Source: Streptomyces sp. KL109B
GTDB lineage: Bacteria > Actinomycetota > Actinomycetes > Streptomycetales > Streptomycetaceae
Assembly: GCF_030766935.1 (NCBI RefSeq)
Contig: NZ_JASERL010000004.1
Span: forward strand, 62,001 to 126,000
DNA length: 64,000 bases
Direction of reading: 5' to 3'
The translations under genes and the position numbers were made by a program. Of the stretch, positions 26,730-36,167 are shown piece after piece. Position 1 is the stretch's first letter; the number at the start of each line of letters is the position of its first letter. The notes under the pieces were generated by a model. That model saw only the letters and a list, made by a program, of their open reading frames with translations. It was not told where the DNA came from and did no database searches.

Positions 26730-28166
26730 ATGACCATGGCGATCGACACCGCGACACCCACCACTTCTCAGGCCCAACCACCCACCACACCCCGCCTGTC
26801 GTCCCGCGACAAGCTCGTCCTCTTCGTCCTGTGCGCCGCCCAGTTCATGGTGGCGCTCGACTTCTCCGTGCTGAACGTGGCGCTGCCGGTGCTCGGATCC
26901 GACCTCGGCATGAGCGCGTCCGCGCTGCAGTGGGCGGTGACCGCCTTCGCCCTGCCGTCCGGCGGCTTCCTGCTCCTCTTCGGCCGGATCGGCGACCTGT
27001 TCGGGCGGCGCCGGATCTTCCTGGCCGGGCTCGCGCTGTTCGGCGCGGCCTCGCTGCTCGCGACGTTCGCCTGGAACCCGGCCGCGTTCCTCGCCGGCCG
27101 CGCGCTCCAGGGCCTGGGCGCGGCGGCGATCGTGCCGACCGGCATGTCGCTGCTGACGACGACGTTCCCCGAGGGGCCGCGCCGCGACAAGGCCCTCGGC
27201 ATCTCCGGCACCCTGATGTCCCTCGGCTTCACCGTCGGCATGGTGGCCGGCGGCGTCCTCACCGACACGCTCGGCTGGCGCTCCACGATGGGCCTCCTGA
27301 CGGTCTTCGCCCTGATCGTGCTGCCGCTCGCCCCCGGCCTGCTGCCCGAGTCCCGCACCCCGGACCGCCCGCGCCTCGACATCCCCGGCGCCGTCACGGT
27401 CACCGGCGGCCTGCTCGCCCTGATCTACGCCCTGTCCACCGCGGCGGAGACCGGCTTCGGCCACGCCGACGTCCTGGTCACGCTGCTCGCGGGCCTCGCC
27501 CTGCTCGCCGCGTTCGGCTACGTCGAGTCCCGCAGCGCCCAGCCGCTGGTCTCGCTGCCGATGCTGCGCCGCCGCACCATCGCCTGGGGCAACCTGGGCG
27601 GCCTGGTCACCTTCTCGATGATGTCGACGATCGTGTTCGTGCTGACGCTGTACCTGCAGGAGACGCTGAAGCTGTCGGCGTTCGAGACGGGCCTCGTCTT
27701 CGGCGTGCAAGGTCTCGCCTCGGTGGTTGCGGGCACGTACGCCCCGAAGGTCATCGGCCGCCTCGGCGCCCGCCGTACGCTGGTCGGCTCGCTCGTCGGC
27801 CAGGGCCTGCTCACCGCCGCCCTGCTCGGCATCGGCGCCGGCGGCGCCTCGGTGTGGCTCGCGACCGTCGCCGTATCGGTGGCCAGCGCGTTCCACCTGG
27901 GCGCGATCGTCTCCTACGGACTCACCGTCACCTCGGGCGTCCCGAACGAGCAGCAGGGCCTCGCGACGGGCCTGGTCACCTCGACCCAGCAGATCGGCCT
28001 CACGGTCGGCATCCCGCTCCTCGGCGTCCTCGCGACGACGTCGAAGGACCTGCTGACCGGCGTGCACACCGTGATCGCGCTGGACGCGGCGATCCTCCTG
28101 GTGGCGGCGGTACTGGTGGCGCTGGGCCTGCGTACGCGTACGCGTACGCGTACGCAGCGCGGCTAG
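26730..28166 (+). CDS. DHA2-type MFS multidrug exporter (14 TM)
   Basis: A 478-residue protein starts at ATG 26730 (a second ATG at 26736). It has the DHA2 motifs LDFSVLNVALPVL in helix 1, GRIGDLFGRRRIF (motif A), GRALQGLGAAAIVP in helix 4 and LGFTVGMVAGGVL in helix 5. It is a proton-driven exporter of drugs or metabolites. It is paired with a divergent MmyB-type regulator. The last residues, RTRTRTRTQRG, are encoded by a perfect 30-bp palindrome that probably also serves as its terminator. The end overlaps the convergent MmcQ gene by 4 bp. Confidence 0.92.
   Translation: MTMAIDTATPTTSQAQPPTTPRLSSRDKLVLFVLCAAQFMVALDFSVLNVALPVLGSDLGMSASALQWAVTAFALPSGGFLLLFGRIGDLFGRRRIFLAGLALFGAASLLATFAWNPAAFLAGRALQGLGAAAIVPTGMSLLTTTFPEGPRRDKALGISGTLMSLGFTVGMVAGGVLTDTLGWRSTMGLLTVFALIVLPLAPGLLPESRTPDRPRLDIPGAVTVTGGLLALIYALSTAAETGFGHADVLVTLLAGLALLAAFGYVESRSAQPLVSLPMLRRRTIAWGNLGGLVTFSMMSTIVFVLTLYLQETLKLSAFETGLVFGVQGLASVVAGTYAPKVIGRLGARRTLVGSLVGQGLLTAALLGIGAGGASVWLATVAVSVASAFHLGAIVSYGLTVTSGVPNEQQGLATGLVTSTQQIGLTVGIPLLGVLATTSKDLLTGVHTVIALDAAILLVAAVLVALGLRTRTRTRTQRG
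28128..28157. terminator. Perfect 30-bp palindrome of CGTACG repeats at the 3' end of the exporter gene
   Basis: The sequence CTG-(CGTACG)n-CAG reads identically on both strands over 30 bp. It lies inside the coding sequence, encoding alternating Arg-Thr, 8 bp before the stop codon. In RNA it would form a long stem on either strand, so it could end transcription of both convergent genes. Confidence 0.6.
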
Positions 28167-28528
28167 GGCCGGTCGAGCCGCAGTCGCTGCGCGCGCGGCA
28201 GGCCGGCCACCACCAGGTCGTACGAGTCCTCGACGAGTTCCCTGACCACCCGGTCCGGGAGCTCGTCGGGCCGGTCGACGGTCACCGTGTTCCAGTGCCG
28301 CTTGTTCATGTGCCAGCCGGGGACGACGAGCCCCTCGTACTCGCCGCGCAGCCGCACCGCGTCGTCCGGGTCGCACTTCAGGTTCACGGTCAGCGGCCGC
28401 GAGTCGAGGTGCGAGAGCGCGAACATCTTGCCGAGCACCTTGAAGACGGAGATCTCCGGGTCGAACGGGAAGTCCTCCACCGCCGCGTTGAACGACAGGC
28501 AGAACGTACGCAGCTCCTGCGGTGTCAC
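28163..28528 (-). CDS. MmcQ/YjbR-family protein
   Basis: A 121-residue protein starts at ATG 28528, overlapping the stop of the CBS-domain gene as ATGA. It has the family pattern FPFDPEISVFKVLGKMFAL, LTVNLKCDPDDAVRLR and GWHMNKRHWNTVTVD. The YjbR fold binds DNA or acts as an accessory of unknown function. It is the last gene of the phoH-ybeY-corC operon and converges with the DHA2 exporter. Confidence 0.9.
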   Translation of the reverse strand: MTPQELRTFCLSFNAAVEDFPFDPEISVFKVLGKMFALSHLDSRPLTVNLKCDPDDAVRLRGEYEGLVVPGWHMNKRHWNTVTVDRPDELPDRVVRELVEDSYDLVVAGLPRAQRLRLDRP

Positions 28529-29808
28529 TTCTCCTGCTCCCCCGTCGGCTCGGCCAGCACGGTCACGATCTTGTTCCGGCGGCCCGCCGCGGCCTCCGCG
28601 GTGAGCCGCAGCTCCCGCCCGTCCGGCAGCGCGACCACGGACGAGGCCCCGGCGATGGGGACCCGGCCGAGGGCCTTCGCGAGCAGCCCGCCGACCGTCT
28701 CGACGTCCTCGTCGTCGAACTCCTCGATACCGTACAGCTCGCCGAGGTCGCCGATGTCGAGCCGGGCGGTCACCCGGAACCGGTCGTCGCCCAACTCCTC
28801 GACGGAGGACACCTCGCGGTCGTACTCGTCGGTGATCTCGCCGACGATCTCCTCAAGGATGTCCTCGATGGTGACGATGCCCGCGGTGCCGCCGTACTCG
28901 TCGATGACGACAGCCACATGCGTACGCAACTGCTGCATCTCGCGCAGCAGATCGCCCGCGTTCTTGGTGTCGGGCACGAACGTCGCGGGCCGCATGGCCG
29001 TGGACACCAACTCGGCCTCGGCGTCCCGGTTGATGTGCGTCTTGCGCGCGAGATCCTTCAGGTACACGACGCCCACGACGTCGTCCTCGCTCTCCCCGAC
29101 CACCGGAATACGCGAGAACCCGGACCGCAGCGCGAGGGTGAGCGCCTGCCGGATGGTCTTGTACCGCTCGATGACGACGAGGTCGGTGCGCGGCACCATC
29201 ACCTCCCGTACGAGGGTGTCGCCCAGCTCGAAGACGGAGTGCACCATGCGGCGCTCCTCGTCCTCGATGAGGGACTCCTTCTCGGCGAGGTCGACGAGCG
29301 CGCGCAGCTCGGCCTCGGACGCGAAGGGCCCCCGACGGAACCCCTTACCCGGCGTCAGCGCGTTACCGATCAGGATCAGCAGCGGCGGAATCGGCCCCAT
29401 GATCCGGGCCAACGGCAACAGCACATACGCGGCCGCCGTGGCGGTGTTCAACGGGTGCTGCCGGCCGATGGTCCGCGGCGACACCCCCACGGCCACGTAC
29501 GACACCAGCACCATCACGCCGATGGCGACGAGCAGCGCCTGCCACGTCTCGGTGAACTCCTCCAGGCACGCGTACGTGACGAGCGCGGCGGCCGCCATCT
29601 CGCACGCGACGCGCACCAGCAACGCCACGTTCAGATAGCGCGTCGGGTCGGCCGCCACCTGCGCCAGCTTGGCGCTGCCGCGCCGCCCCGACCGTACGGC
29701 CTCCTCGGCGCGGAAGCTCGAAACCCGCGCGATACCCGCTTCGGCGCAGGCCGCCAGCCACGCCACGACGACCAGCGCCACGGCCCCCGCGATCAACGAA
29801 AAGCTCAT
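28525..29808 (-). CDS. CNNM/CorC-type membrane protein with CBS pair
   Basis: A 427-residue protein starts at ATG 29808, overlapping the ybeY stop. The N-terminal DUF21/CNNM domain has about four hydrophobic segments ([20 protein letters not shown] and others). Two CBS domains follow ([14 protein letters not shown]... and [22 protein letters not shown]...[26 protein letters not shown]). The C-terminal CorC/HlyC domain begins near [10 protein letters not shown]. The family handles magnesium efflux and is often called hemolysin-like. Position in the phoH-ybeY operon is conserved in bacteria. Confidence 0.93.
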   Translation of the reverse strand: MSFSLIAGAVALVVVAWLAACAEAGIARVSSFRAEEAVRSGRRGSAKLAQVAADPTRYLNVALLVRVACEMAAAALVTYACLEEFTETWQALLVAIGVMVLVSYVAVGVSPRTIGRQHPLNTATAAAYVLLPLARIMGPIPPLLILIGNALTPGKGFRRGPFASEAELRALVDLAEKESLIEDEERRMVHSVFELGDTLVREVMVPRTDLVVIERYKTIRQALTLALRSGFSRIPVVGESEDDVVGVVYLKDLARKTHINRDAEAELVSTAMRPATFVPDTKNAGDLLREMQQLRTHVAVVIDEYGGTAGIVTIEDILEEIVGEITDEYDREVSSVEELGDDRFRVTARLDIGDLGELYGIEEFDDEDVETVGGLLAKALGRVPIAGASSVVALPDGRELRLTAEAAAGRRNKIVTVLAEPTGEQEK

Positions 29809-30302
29809 GACACGGTCGGCGCCGGCGACGGCCCGGTCAGCCCCTGCTCCGCACGCCAGCCGTCCACGATGCCCGCCTGGAGGCCGAACATCTCGGCCTT
29901 CTCGTCGGGCTCCTCGTGGTCGTAGCCGAGCAGGTGCAGCACCCCGTGCACGGTGAGGAGCTGCAGCTCCTCGTTCATGGAGTGCTGCGTGGGCGCGTCC
30001 TCGCCCTGCTTCTTGGCGACCTCAGGGCACAGCACGATGTCACCGAGCAGCCCCTGCGGGGCCTCCTCCTCGTCCTTCATCGGCGGCCGCAGCTCGTCCA
30101 TCGGGAACGACATGACATCCGTCGGCCCCGGCAGATCCATCCACTGCACGTGCAGCTGCTCCATGGCGTCGGCGTCCACGACGATCACCGACAGCTCGGA
30201 CAGGGCGTGGATGCGCATCCGCGCGAGCGCGTAGCGGGCGATGTCGAGGATGGCCTGCTCATCGACCTCGGTTCCGGACTCGTTGTTGACGTCGATCGAC
30301 AT
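29805..30302 (-). CDS. ybeY: Endoribonuclease YbeY (rRNA maturation)
   Basis: A 165-residue protein starts at ATG 30302. The zinc-binding signature [11 protein letters not shown] (H-x3-H-x5-H) is complete, and [11 protein letters not shown] precedes it. YbeY trims the 3' end of 16S rRNA and takes part in 70S quality control. It lies 12 bp after phoH and overlaps the CBS gene, in the conserved operon. Confidence 0.96.
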   Translation of the reverse strand: MSIDVNNESGTEVDEQAILDIARYALARMRIHALSELSVIVVDADAMEQLHVQWMDLPGPTDVMSFPMDELRPPMKDEEEAPQGLLGDIVLCPEVAKKQGEDAPTQHSMNEELQLLTVHGVLHLLGYDHEEPDEKAEMFGLQAGIVDGWRAEQGLTGPSPAPTVS

Positions 30303-30314
30303 GGCGCTCTTGGA

Positions 30315-31358
30315 CTACTTTCCTTGGTTCTTTCTGGGACGGCCCTTGTGTGTGCCGTTCTCCGTACCGTGCTCGGTGTCGTACTTGTCGTACGCGTCGA
30401 CGATACGGGCGACGAGCTTGTGCCGGACGACATCCTGCGAGGTGAGCCGCGAGAAGTGCACGTCGTCGAGCCCGTCGAGGATGTCCTGCACCTGCTTGAG
30501 GCCGCTCTTCGTGCCACCGGGCAGGTCGACCTGCGTCACGTCGCCCGTGACCACGATCTTCGAGTCGAAGCCGAGCCGGGTCAGGAACATCTTCATCTGC
30601 TCGGGGCTGGTGTTCTGCGCCTCGTCGAGAATGATGAACGCGTCATTGAGGCTGCGCCCCCTCATGTACGCCAGCGGCGCCACCTCGATCGTCCCCGCCG
30701 CCATCAGGCGCGGGATCGAGTCCGGGTCGAGCATGTCGTGCAGGGCGTCGTACAGGGGGCGCAGGTACGGGTCGATCTTCTCGTACAGCGTTCCCGGCAG
30801 GAAGCCGAGGCGTTCGCCGGCCTCGACCGCGGGGCGGGTCAGGATGATGCGGTTGACCTGCTTGGACTGGAGGGCCTGGACGGCCTTGGCCATCGCCAGG
30901 TACGTCTTGCCGGTGCCCGCCGGGCCGATGCCGAAGACGATCGTGTGCTTGTCGATCGCGTCGACGTACCGCTTCTGGTTCAGGGTCTTGGGGCGGATCG
31001 TGCGGCCGCGCGAGGAGAGGATGTTCTGCGTGAGCACCTCGGCGGGGGTCTCCTGGGCCTCGCCCTCGCCGTTCTTCGTCGCCTTCAGCATCGCGATGGA
31101 ACGCTCCACGGCGTCCTCGGTCATCGGTGCTCCCGTCCTCAGTACCAGCATCATCTCGTCGAACAGGCGCTGGATGAGGGCGACTTCGCCCGGCTGTCCC
31201 GTCGCGCTGATCTCATTGCCCCGGACGTGGATGTCGGCCTCCGGGAAGGCCTTCTCGATCACTCGCAGCAGCGCGTCCCCTGACCCCAGGACTTCGACCA
31301 TGGGGTGCTTCGGCGGGACGGTGAACTGTGCGCGGGCGTTGGATGGTGTCTGCGTCAT
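30315..31358 (-). CDS. phoH: PhoH-like ATPase
   Basis: The start is ATG 31358 (MTQTPSNARAQF). The 347-residue protein has an N-terminal KH-like region (DIHVRGNEISATGQPGEV), Walker A FGIGPAGTGKTYLAM and Walker B AFIILDEAQNTSP, all as in the PhoH/YbeZ family. It is an RNA-linked ATPase that works with YbeY, encoded directly downstream. It is the first gene of the operon phoH-ybeY-corC-mmcQ. Confidence 0.95.
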   Translation of the reverse strand: MTQTPSNARAQFTVPPKHPMVEVLGSGDALLRVIEKAFPEADIHVRGNEISATGQPGEVALIQRLFDEMMLVLRTGAPMTEDAVERSIAMLKATKNGEGEAQETPAEVLTQNILSSRGRTIRPKTLNQKRYVDAIDKHTIVFGIGPAGTGKTYLAMAKAVQALQSKQVNRIILTRPAVEAGERLGFLPGTLYEKIDPYLRPLYDALHDMLDPDSIPRLMAAGTIEVAPLAYMRGRSLNDAFIILDEAQNTSPEQMKMFLTRLGFDSKIVVTGDVTQVDLPGGTKSGLKQVQDILDGLDDVHFSRLTSQDVVRHKLVARIVDAYDKYDTEHGTENGTHKGRPRKNQGK

Positions 31359-31487
31359 GAGCCGGGCCGGTGGCCCTTGCTTCCTCCCCGTGCGGGACTT
31401 CCTCAGCGGTGTTGTAACTGCACCGTCAAGGGTACGGCGCGGCTGTGACAACGCCGAGCGGGTTTCCGTTCCCGAAGCCCCTGCGAG

Positions 31488-31548
31488 CCCATCAAGCTCC
31501 TGCGGCGATCTTTCCAGCCCCGCCGGCGTTTGAGGCGCGGGGGCCTAC
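31488..31548. repeat. Dispersed GC-rich repeat, degenerate copy
   Basis: ATCAAGCTCCTGCGGCGATC followed by TTTCCAGCCCCGCCGGCG and TTTGAGGCGCGGGGGCC combines the heads of two repeat units without the GGGTCCGGGGC core. Its end meets the 3' end of the PfkB kinase gene. Confidence 0.75.
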
Positions 31549-32633
31549 GCCGAGCGACCGAAGCCGATCGTCGGGACCGCCCGGCGCAGGGGCCAGGCCC
31601 GTGACGTCTCCGGGAGCAGGGGGCCGAGGAAGGCGTACCGGTCCAGCGCGCAGCGGCTCTGGTGGTCGTTCGAGCGCGCCTCGTGCCACCACGCCGCGAG
31701 TTCCGACCAGCCCGGCGCCGACAGGGAGCCGCCGAATTCCTGCACGGAGAGGGCCGCCGTGAGGCCGGCGAAGGCGAGGCGGTCGGCGAGGGGCCAGCCG
31801 GCGAGGGTGCCGGTGACGAACCCGGCGACGAAGACGTCCCCGGCCCCTGTGGGGTCGAGGGCCGCCACCTCGATCGCCGGGACGGACGCCGTCTCGCCGG
31901 TCCGCCCGTCCACCGCGTACGCGCCCTCCGCGCCGAGCGTGACCACGGCGACCGGTACGTGCTCGGTGAGGGCGTGCGCGGCGGCGCGCGGGCAGCTCGT
32001 GCCGGTGTAGCGCATCGCCTCTTCGGCGTTGGGCAGGAACGCCTCGCAGTGCCGCAGTGCGGGCAGCGCCCCGAGGTCCCACCGCCCGGTGTCGTCCCAC
32101 GCCACGTCCCCGAAGATCAGCGCCCCCGCCCGCGCGGCCCGCGCCACCCACGCCTCCTCGACCCCGGGCACGAGCGAGGCGACGGCGGCACGCGCGCGTG
32201 GCGGGCAGTCGGGGGCGGGCTCCTCCGGAGGCGGTTCGTGGCCGTGGCTGACCATCGTGCGTTCGCCCTCGTACGCCATCGACACGGTGACGGGCGAGTG
32301 CCAGCCCGGCACCGTACGGGCGTAGCTCAGGTCGATGCCCTCGCCGTGTTCGAGGGCGTCCCAGCAGTACTCGCCGTAGTGGTCGTCGCCGAAGGCCGCG
32401 GCGAGGGAGGTGCGCAGGCCGAGCCGGGCGAGCGCGGTCGCCATGTTGGCGACGCCGCCGGGGCTGGAGCCCATGCCGCGCGCCCAGGACTCCGTTCCGC
32501 GTACGGGCGCGGTGTCGAGGCCGGTGAAGACGATGTCGAGGAAGACCGTGCCGGTCAGGTACACGTCGTAGGGCGGATCGGCCGTCGTGCGCAGTGCGGC
32601 GAGGGGGTCCGTTCTGGGTCGGGTGGAGGTCAC
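31545..32633 (-). CDS. PfkB/ribokinase-family sugar kinase
   Basis: A 362-residue protein starts at GTG 32633, with GGGAG eight bases upstream. It has the N-terminal GSSPGGVANMATALARLG glycine-rich motif and the C-terminal signature DPTGAGDVFVAGFVTG with catalytic Asp in GAGD. It phosphorylates a sugar or nucleoside; the substrate cannot be told. A divergent IclR regulator starts 117 bp away and may control it. Confidence 0.92.
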   Translation of the reverse strand: MTSTRPRTDPLAALRTTADPPYDVYLTGTVFLDIVFTGLDTAPVRGTESWARGMGSSPGGVANMATALARLGLRTSLAAAFGDDHYGEYCWDALEHGEGIDLSYARTVPGWHSPVTVSMAYEGERTMVSHGHEPPPEEPAPDCPPRARAAVASLVPGVEEAWVARAARAGALIFGDVAWDDTGRWDLGALPALRHCEAFLPNAEEAMRYTGTSCPRAAAHALTEHVPVAVVTLGAEGAYAVDGRTGETASVPAIEVAALDPTGAGDVFVAGFVTGTLAGWPLADRLAFAGLTAALSVQEFGGSLSAPGWSELAAWWHEARSNDHQSRCALDRYAFLGPLLPETSRAWPLRRAVPTIGFGRSA

Positions 32634-32750
32634 ATCGCGCTCCCTGCGGTGGTACGGGTCCGGACAGTGTGCACGACCGGATCGCGTCCCATGGCGGGCG
32701 ACATCAACCTGTCACGAAGCGGCGTTCGGGGCCGGGACTACGATCGCCGC

Positions 32751-33554
32751 ATGCCAGAAAGCGCCCCCTCGGAGTCGCCGCGCGGTGTGCGCGAGGTGAA
32801 GTCGGCGGCCCGTACCGTCGATCTGCTCGATGTGCTCGCCGCCCGCGGCGACCGTCCGGCCCGCCTCCAGGAGCTCGCCGACGAACTCGGCGTACCGCGC
32901 AGTTCCATGTACGCGCTGCTGCAGACGCTGATCGCGCGCGGCTGGGTGCGTACGGACGTGACGGGTTCGCTGTACGGCATCGGTATCCGGGCCCTGCTGA
33001 CCGGCACCAGTTACTTGGACACGGATCCGTACGTGCGGGCCGTGCGCCCGTACCTCGACGAGGCGTCCCAGACGCTCGGCGAGACGGTCCACCTGGGGCG
33101 GCTCGACGGCTTCGACGTGGCGTATCTGGCGACCCGTGAGTCGCACGAATATCTGCGCACGATCAGCCGCGTGGGCCGCAGGCTGCCCGCGCACGTCGGC
33201 GCGCTCGGCAAGGCGCTGCTGGCCGAACGCCCGGACGACGAGCTGCCGCCGGGCCCGTACGAGCGGTCCACGGAGCGCACCCACACCACGCGCGAGGCGC
33301 TCGCCGCGGATCTCGCCGTGATCCGGCGGCGCGGTCACTCGGTCGACCGCGAGGAGGGCGTCACGGGCCTCGTCGGCTTCGGTTTCGCGCTGCGGTACGC
33401 GGCGCCCGCGCACGACGCCATCAGCTGTTCGGTGCCGGTGGCCCGGCTGTCGCCGGAGCGCGAGGAGCGGATCGTGGCGGTCATGAACGAGGCCCGCGCG
33501 AGGATCGAGGCGTCGGCCCACCGCGGCATGGCGGGCGTCGCCGACTGGCGCTGA
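32751..33554 (+). CDS. IclR-family transcriptional regulator
   Basis: A 267-residue protein starts at ATG 32751 (MPESAPSESPRGV). The N-terminal winged helix (ARTVDLLDVLAARGDRPARLQELADELGVPRSSMYALLQTL) and the C-terminal effector domain (DEASQTLGETVHLGRLDG, HVGALGKALLAE, EEGVTGLVGFGFAL) are typical IclR. IclR proteins sense small carbon metabolites. Its divergent neighbour, a sugar kinase, is the likely target. Confidence 0.93.
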   Translation: MPESAPSESPRGVREVKSAARTVDLLDVLAARGDRPARLQELADELGVPRSSMYALLQTLIARGWVRTDVTGSLYGIGIRALLTGTSYLDTDPYVRAVRPYLDEASQTLGETVHLGRLDGFDVAYLATRESHEYLRTISRVGRRLPAHVGALGKALLAERPDDELPPGPYERSTERTHTTREALAADLAVIRRRGHSVDREEGVTGLVGFGFALRYAAPAHDAISCSVPVARLSPEREERIVAVMNEARARIEASAHRGMAGVADWR

Positions 33555-33616
33555 ACAGCCCACGTCACAGCGCGAAAAGCGGCTCTTCTGCCCGACCGAA
33601 CCACACCCAAACCAAA

Positions 33617-33632
33617 TGTGTCGCGCGTCACA
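33617..33632. promoter_or_regulatory. Crp-like operator candidate
   Basis: TGTGTCGCGCGTCACA is a near-perfect dyad (one symmetric mismatch pair) and fits GTG-N6-G-N-CAC, the consensus I recall for Crp of S. coelicolor. It lies 167 bp upstream of the MFS start, in a gap of 244 bp with unusually A/T-rich patches (for example TTGATACAAATTGG at about 33663). Confidence 0.4.
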
Positions 33633-33798
33633 GCCCCCGGCTTATGTGCACACCCCACGGGCTTGATACAAATTGGCCGCGCCCGCGTCCCCGGTTCGGT
33701 TCTGTTCGCAAAGACGTCGCGCTCCCAACTTCCCTGCCTTACCACCCCCTTGCCCAAAACAGCGTCCAAGGCGAGGGGCCCGTTCTTCAGGATCGCCC

Positions 33799-35151
33799 GT
33801 GTCCCGCCGCCCTGCCCGGCCCGCGCTCATCGCCCTCTTCACGGCCGGCTATCTCGCCGCCTATCTCCTGCCCACCATCGTCGGCCGGCTCGCCGCCGGC
33901 CTGCGGCTCTCTCCCACTCAGGCCGGTCTCATCGGCAGTGCGCTGCTGCTGAGTTCGGCCGCCGCGGGCCTCACGCTCGCGGCCCGCGTCGAACGGGTCG
34001 GCGCCCGCCGCGCCGCCCGCGCCGGACTGCTCCTCGCCGCCGTCGGCTACGGCACCGCTGCGCTCGCCGACACCACCCCGCTGGTCGTCGCGGGTGCGAT
34101 GATCGGCGGCTTCGGTTCGGGTACGGCGACGGCGGTCGCGGCCACCGGGATCGCCGCCCAGAAGGACCCGCACCGCGCGTCCACGCTCGGCCTGTTGAGC
34201 GTCTCGGCGCTCGCGGCCGCCCTCTACCTGGCCATCCCGCGGATCAGCGAGGGCCACGGCCTGCCGTTCGCCGCGCTCGCCTGCACCGCGCTCGCGGTGT
34301 GGCCCGCGACGAGCGCCCTGGACGGCCCGGCGACCCCGGACAACTGCGCGGCCCCCGCCCCCAAGTCACCGCTCCCCCACGCCCGTTCGGGTCTGCTGCT
34401 CGCGGCGGCGCTGGTGTGCTGGTCGATGGCGCAGAACGCGCTGTGGGGCGTCAGCAGCCGCATCGGCACGGAGCAGGCCGGCCTTTCCGAGGTCACGGTC
34501 GGCTCGGTGTTCGCGGTGGGGCTCGGCGTCGCCCTGCTCGGGGTGATCGGCGCGGGCGCGGTCGGCGTCCGCCTGGGCCGTGCGCTGCCGATCGGGGCGG
34601 GCACGGCGGCGATCGCCTGCTGCGTCGTGCTCAGTGCCCGCGCGGACGACCTCGGTTCCTTCGCCACGGGCGAGATCGCCTGGAACACCCTCTACCCGGT
34701 GGTCCTCTCGTACGTCCTCGGCCTCGCGGCGTCCCTCGACCCGCGCGGCCGCTGGGCGGTCCTCATCGGCGCGGCGTCCTCGCTGGGCACGGCGTGCGGC
34801 CCGCTGGCGGGCAGCGTCCTGGCGGAGTCGGCGGGCTTCACGGTGATGGGCGTGGTGCTGGCCGTGGGCCTGCTGCTGCTCGCGGTGCCGCTGACCGCGG
34901 TGGCCCTGCACACCGGTGGCCGCCCGCTGTTCGCGGGCGCGGCACGGCGCCACAGCGGCGCTCCGGTCGGTGCGATCGTGCCGCCTTCGGGTGTGCTGGA
35001 GCAGCCGGTGGTCGAGCTGTTCGACATCGAGTCGACGATCGAGACGGCCGCCCCCGCACCGGAGTTCAAGCTCCAGCCGTCGGTCCAGTCACCGGACCCG
35101 GTTCAGCCGGAGATGTCGTCCAGCTCGTACGCCTCGACCTCGGCGATGTAG
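33799..35151 (+). CDS. MFS transporter
   Basis: The start is GTG 33799 (VSRRPARPALIALFTAGYL), with AGGA six bases upstream; the frame is open further but not hydrophobic. A 450-residue, twelve-helix major-facilitator protein: LSPTQAGLIGSALLLSSAAAG, then VERVGARRAARAG (degenerate motif A), then GSGTATAVAATG. The C-terminal 80 residues are hydrophilic and low complexity. The substrate is unknown. The last 49 bp overlap, tail to tail, the end of the adenosine deaminase gene. Confidence 0.85.
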   Translation: MSRRPARPALIALFTAGYLAAYLLPTIVGRLAAGLRLSPTQAGLIGSALLLSSAAAGLTLAARVERVGARRAARAGLLLAAVGYGTAALADTTPLVVAGAMIGGFGSGTATAVAATGIAAQKDPHRASTLGLLSVSALAAALYLAIPRISEGHGLPFAALACTALAVWPATSALDGPATPDNCAAPAPKSPLPHARSGLLLAAALVCWSMAQNALWGVSSRIGTEQAGLSEVTVGSVFAVGLGVALLGVIGAGAVGVRLGRALPIGAGTAAIACCVVLSARADDLGSFATGEIAWNTLYPVVLSYVLGLAASLDPRGRWAVLIGAASSLGTACGPLAGSVLAESAGFTVMGVVLAVGLLLLAVPLTAVALHTGGRPLFAGAARRHSGAPVGAIVPPSGVLEQPVVELFDIESTIETAAPAPEFKLQPSVQSPDPVQPEMSSSSYASTSAM

Positions 35152-36134
35152 CGCGCCCTGCGCGCCTCGTCCTCCTCGCTGCCGTCGAGGAACGACGCCA
35201 CGAACGAGTTGCGGGCCAGTTCCCGCACTCGGTCGTGGTCGATGCCGAGCGCCTCGTGGACGGCGTGGAAGGTGTCGCCGACGTAGCCGCCGAAGTAGGA
35301 GGGGTCGTCGGAGTTGACCGTGCAGAGCAGCCCGGCGTCCATCATCTTGACGAGCGGGTGGTCCTCCAGCACGTCGATGGCGCGAAGGCGCACGTTCGAC
35401 AGCGGGCACAGCGTGAGCGGAATCCGGTCGCGTACGAGCCGTGCCACGAGCTCCGGGTCCTCCAGGGACCGCAGCCCGTGGTCGACGCGCTCGACGCCGA
35501 GGATGTCCAGGGCCTCCCACACGTACGAGGGGTCGCCCTCCTCGCCCGCGTGCGCGACCTTGCGCAGGCCGAGCGCGTCCGCGGCCTCGTACACCTCGCG
35601 GAACTTCGCGGCCGGGTTGCCGACTTCGGCGGAGTCGAGGCCGACGCCGACGATGCGGTCGAGGTACGGCTTCGCGGCGTTCAGGGTCTCCATCGCCGAC
35701 TCGGCGGACTGATCGCGCAGGAAGCACAGGATCAGCTTGGTGGAGATCCCGTGCCGCTCCTCGCTGCGCGCGAGGGCGCGCGAAAGGCCCTCGACGACGG
35801 TGCCCATGCCCACGCCCCGCGCGGCGTGCGCCTGCGGGTCGAAGAAGATCTCGGCGTGCCGCACGCCCTGCTCGGCGGCGCGCGCCAGGTAGGCGTCGGC
35901 GAGCGCCTCGAAGTCGTCCTCGGTGACGAGGACCGCCATCAGCGAGTAGTACAGGTCGAGGAAGGACTGGAGGTCGGCGAAGAGGTACGCCTTGCGGAGC
36001 TCCTCGGTGTCGGCGTACGGCAGGGTGATGCCGTTGCGACGGGCGAGTTCGAAGGCGAGCTCGGGTTCGAGGGTGCCTTCGATGTGCAGGTGGAGCTCTG
36101 CCTTGGGGATGCGGGCGAGTGGTGCGAGGGACAT
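35103..36134 (-). CDS. add: Adenosine deaminase
   Basis: A 343-residue protein starts at ATG 36134. It has the zinc-binding HLHIEG near residue 15, HAGEEG (catalytic), VDHGLRS and NSDDPSYFGG. It converts adenosine to inosine in purine salvage; some members of this branch prefer adenine or other aminopurines. It lies 33 bp downstream of rnz on the same strand and is convergent with the MFS gene. Confidence 0.93.
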   Translation of the reverse strand: MSLAPLARIPKAELHLHIEGTLEPELAFELARRNGITLPYADTEELRKAYLFADLQSFLDLYYSLMAVLVTEDDFEALADAYLARAAEQGVRHAEIFFDPQAHAARGVGMGTVVEGLSRALARSEERHGISTKLILCFLRDQSAESAMETLNAAKPYLDRIVGVGLDSAEVGNPAAKFREVYEAADALGLRKVAHAGEEGDPSYVWEALDILGVERVDHGLRSLEDPELVARLVRDRIPLTLCPLSNVRLRAIDVLEDHPLVKMMDAGLLCTVNSDDPSYFGGYVGDTFHAVHEALGIDHDRVRELARNSFVASFLDGSEEDEARRARYIAEVEAYELDDISG

Positions 36135-36167
36135 CGGACCATCGTACGCAGATCGGGGGCGCGGGCC

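Noticed and set aside
31359..31544. Promoter of phoH with TTGACG at about 31420
   Set aside because: No acceptable -10 hexamer lies 16-19 bp downstream, so I do not list it as a promoter.
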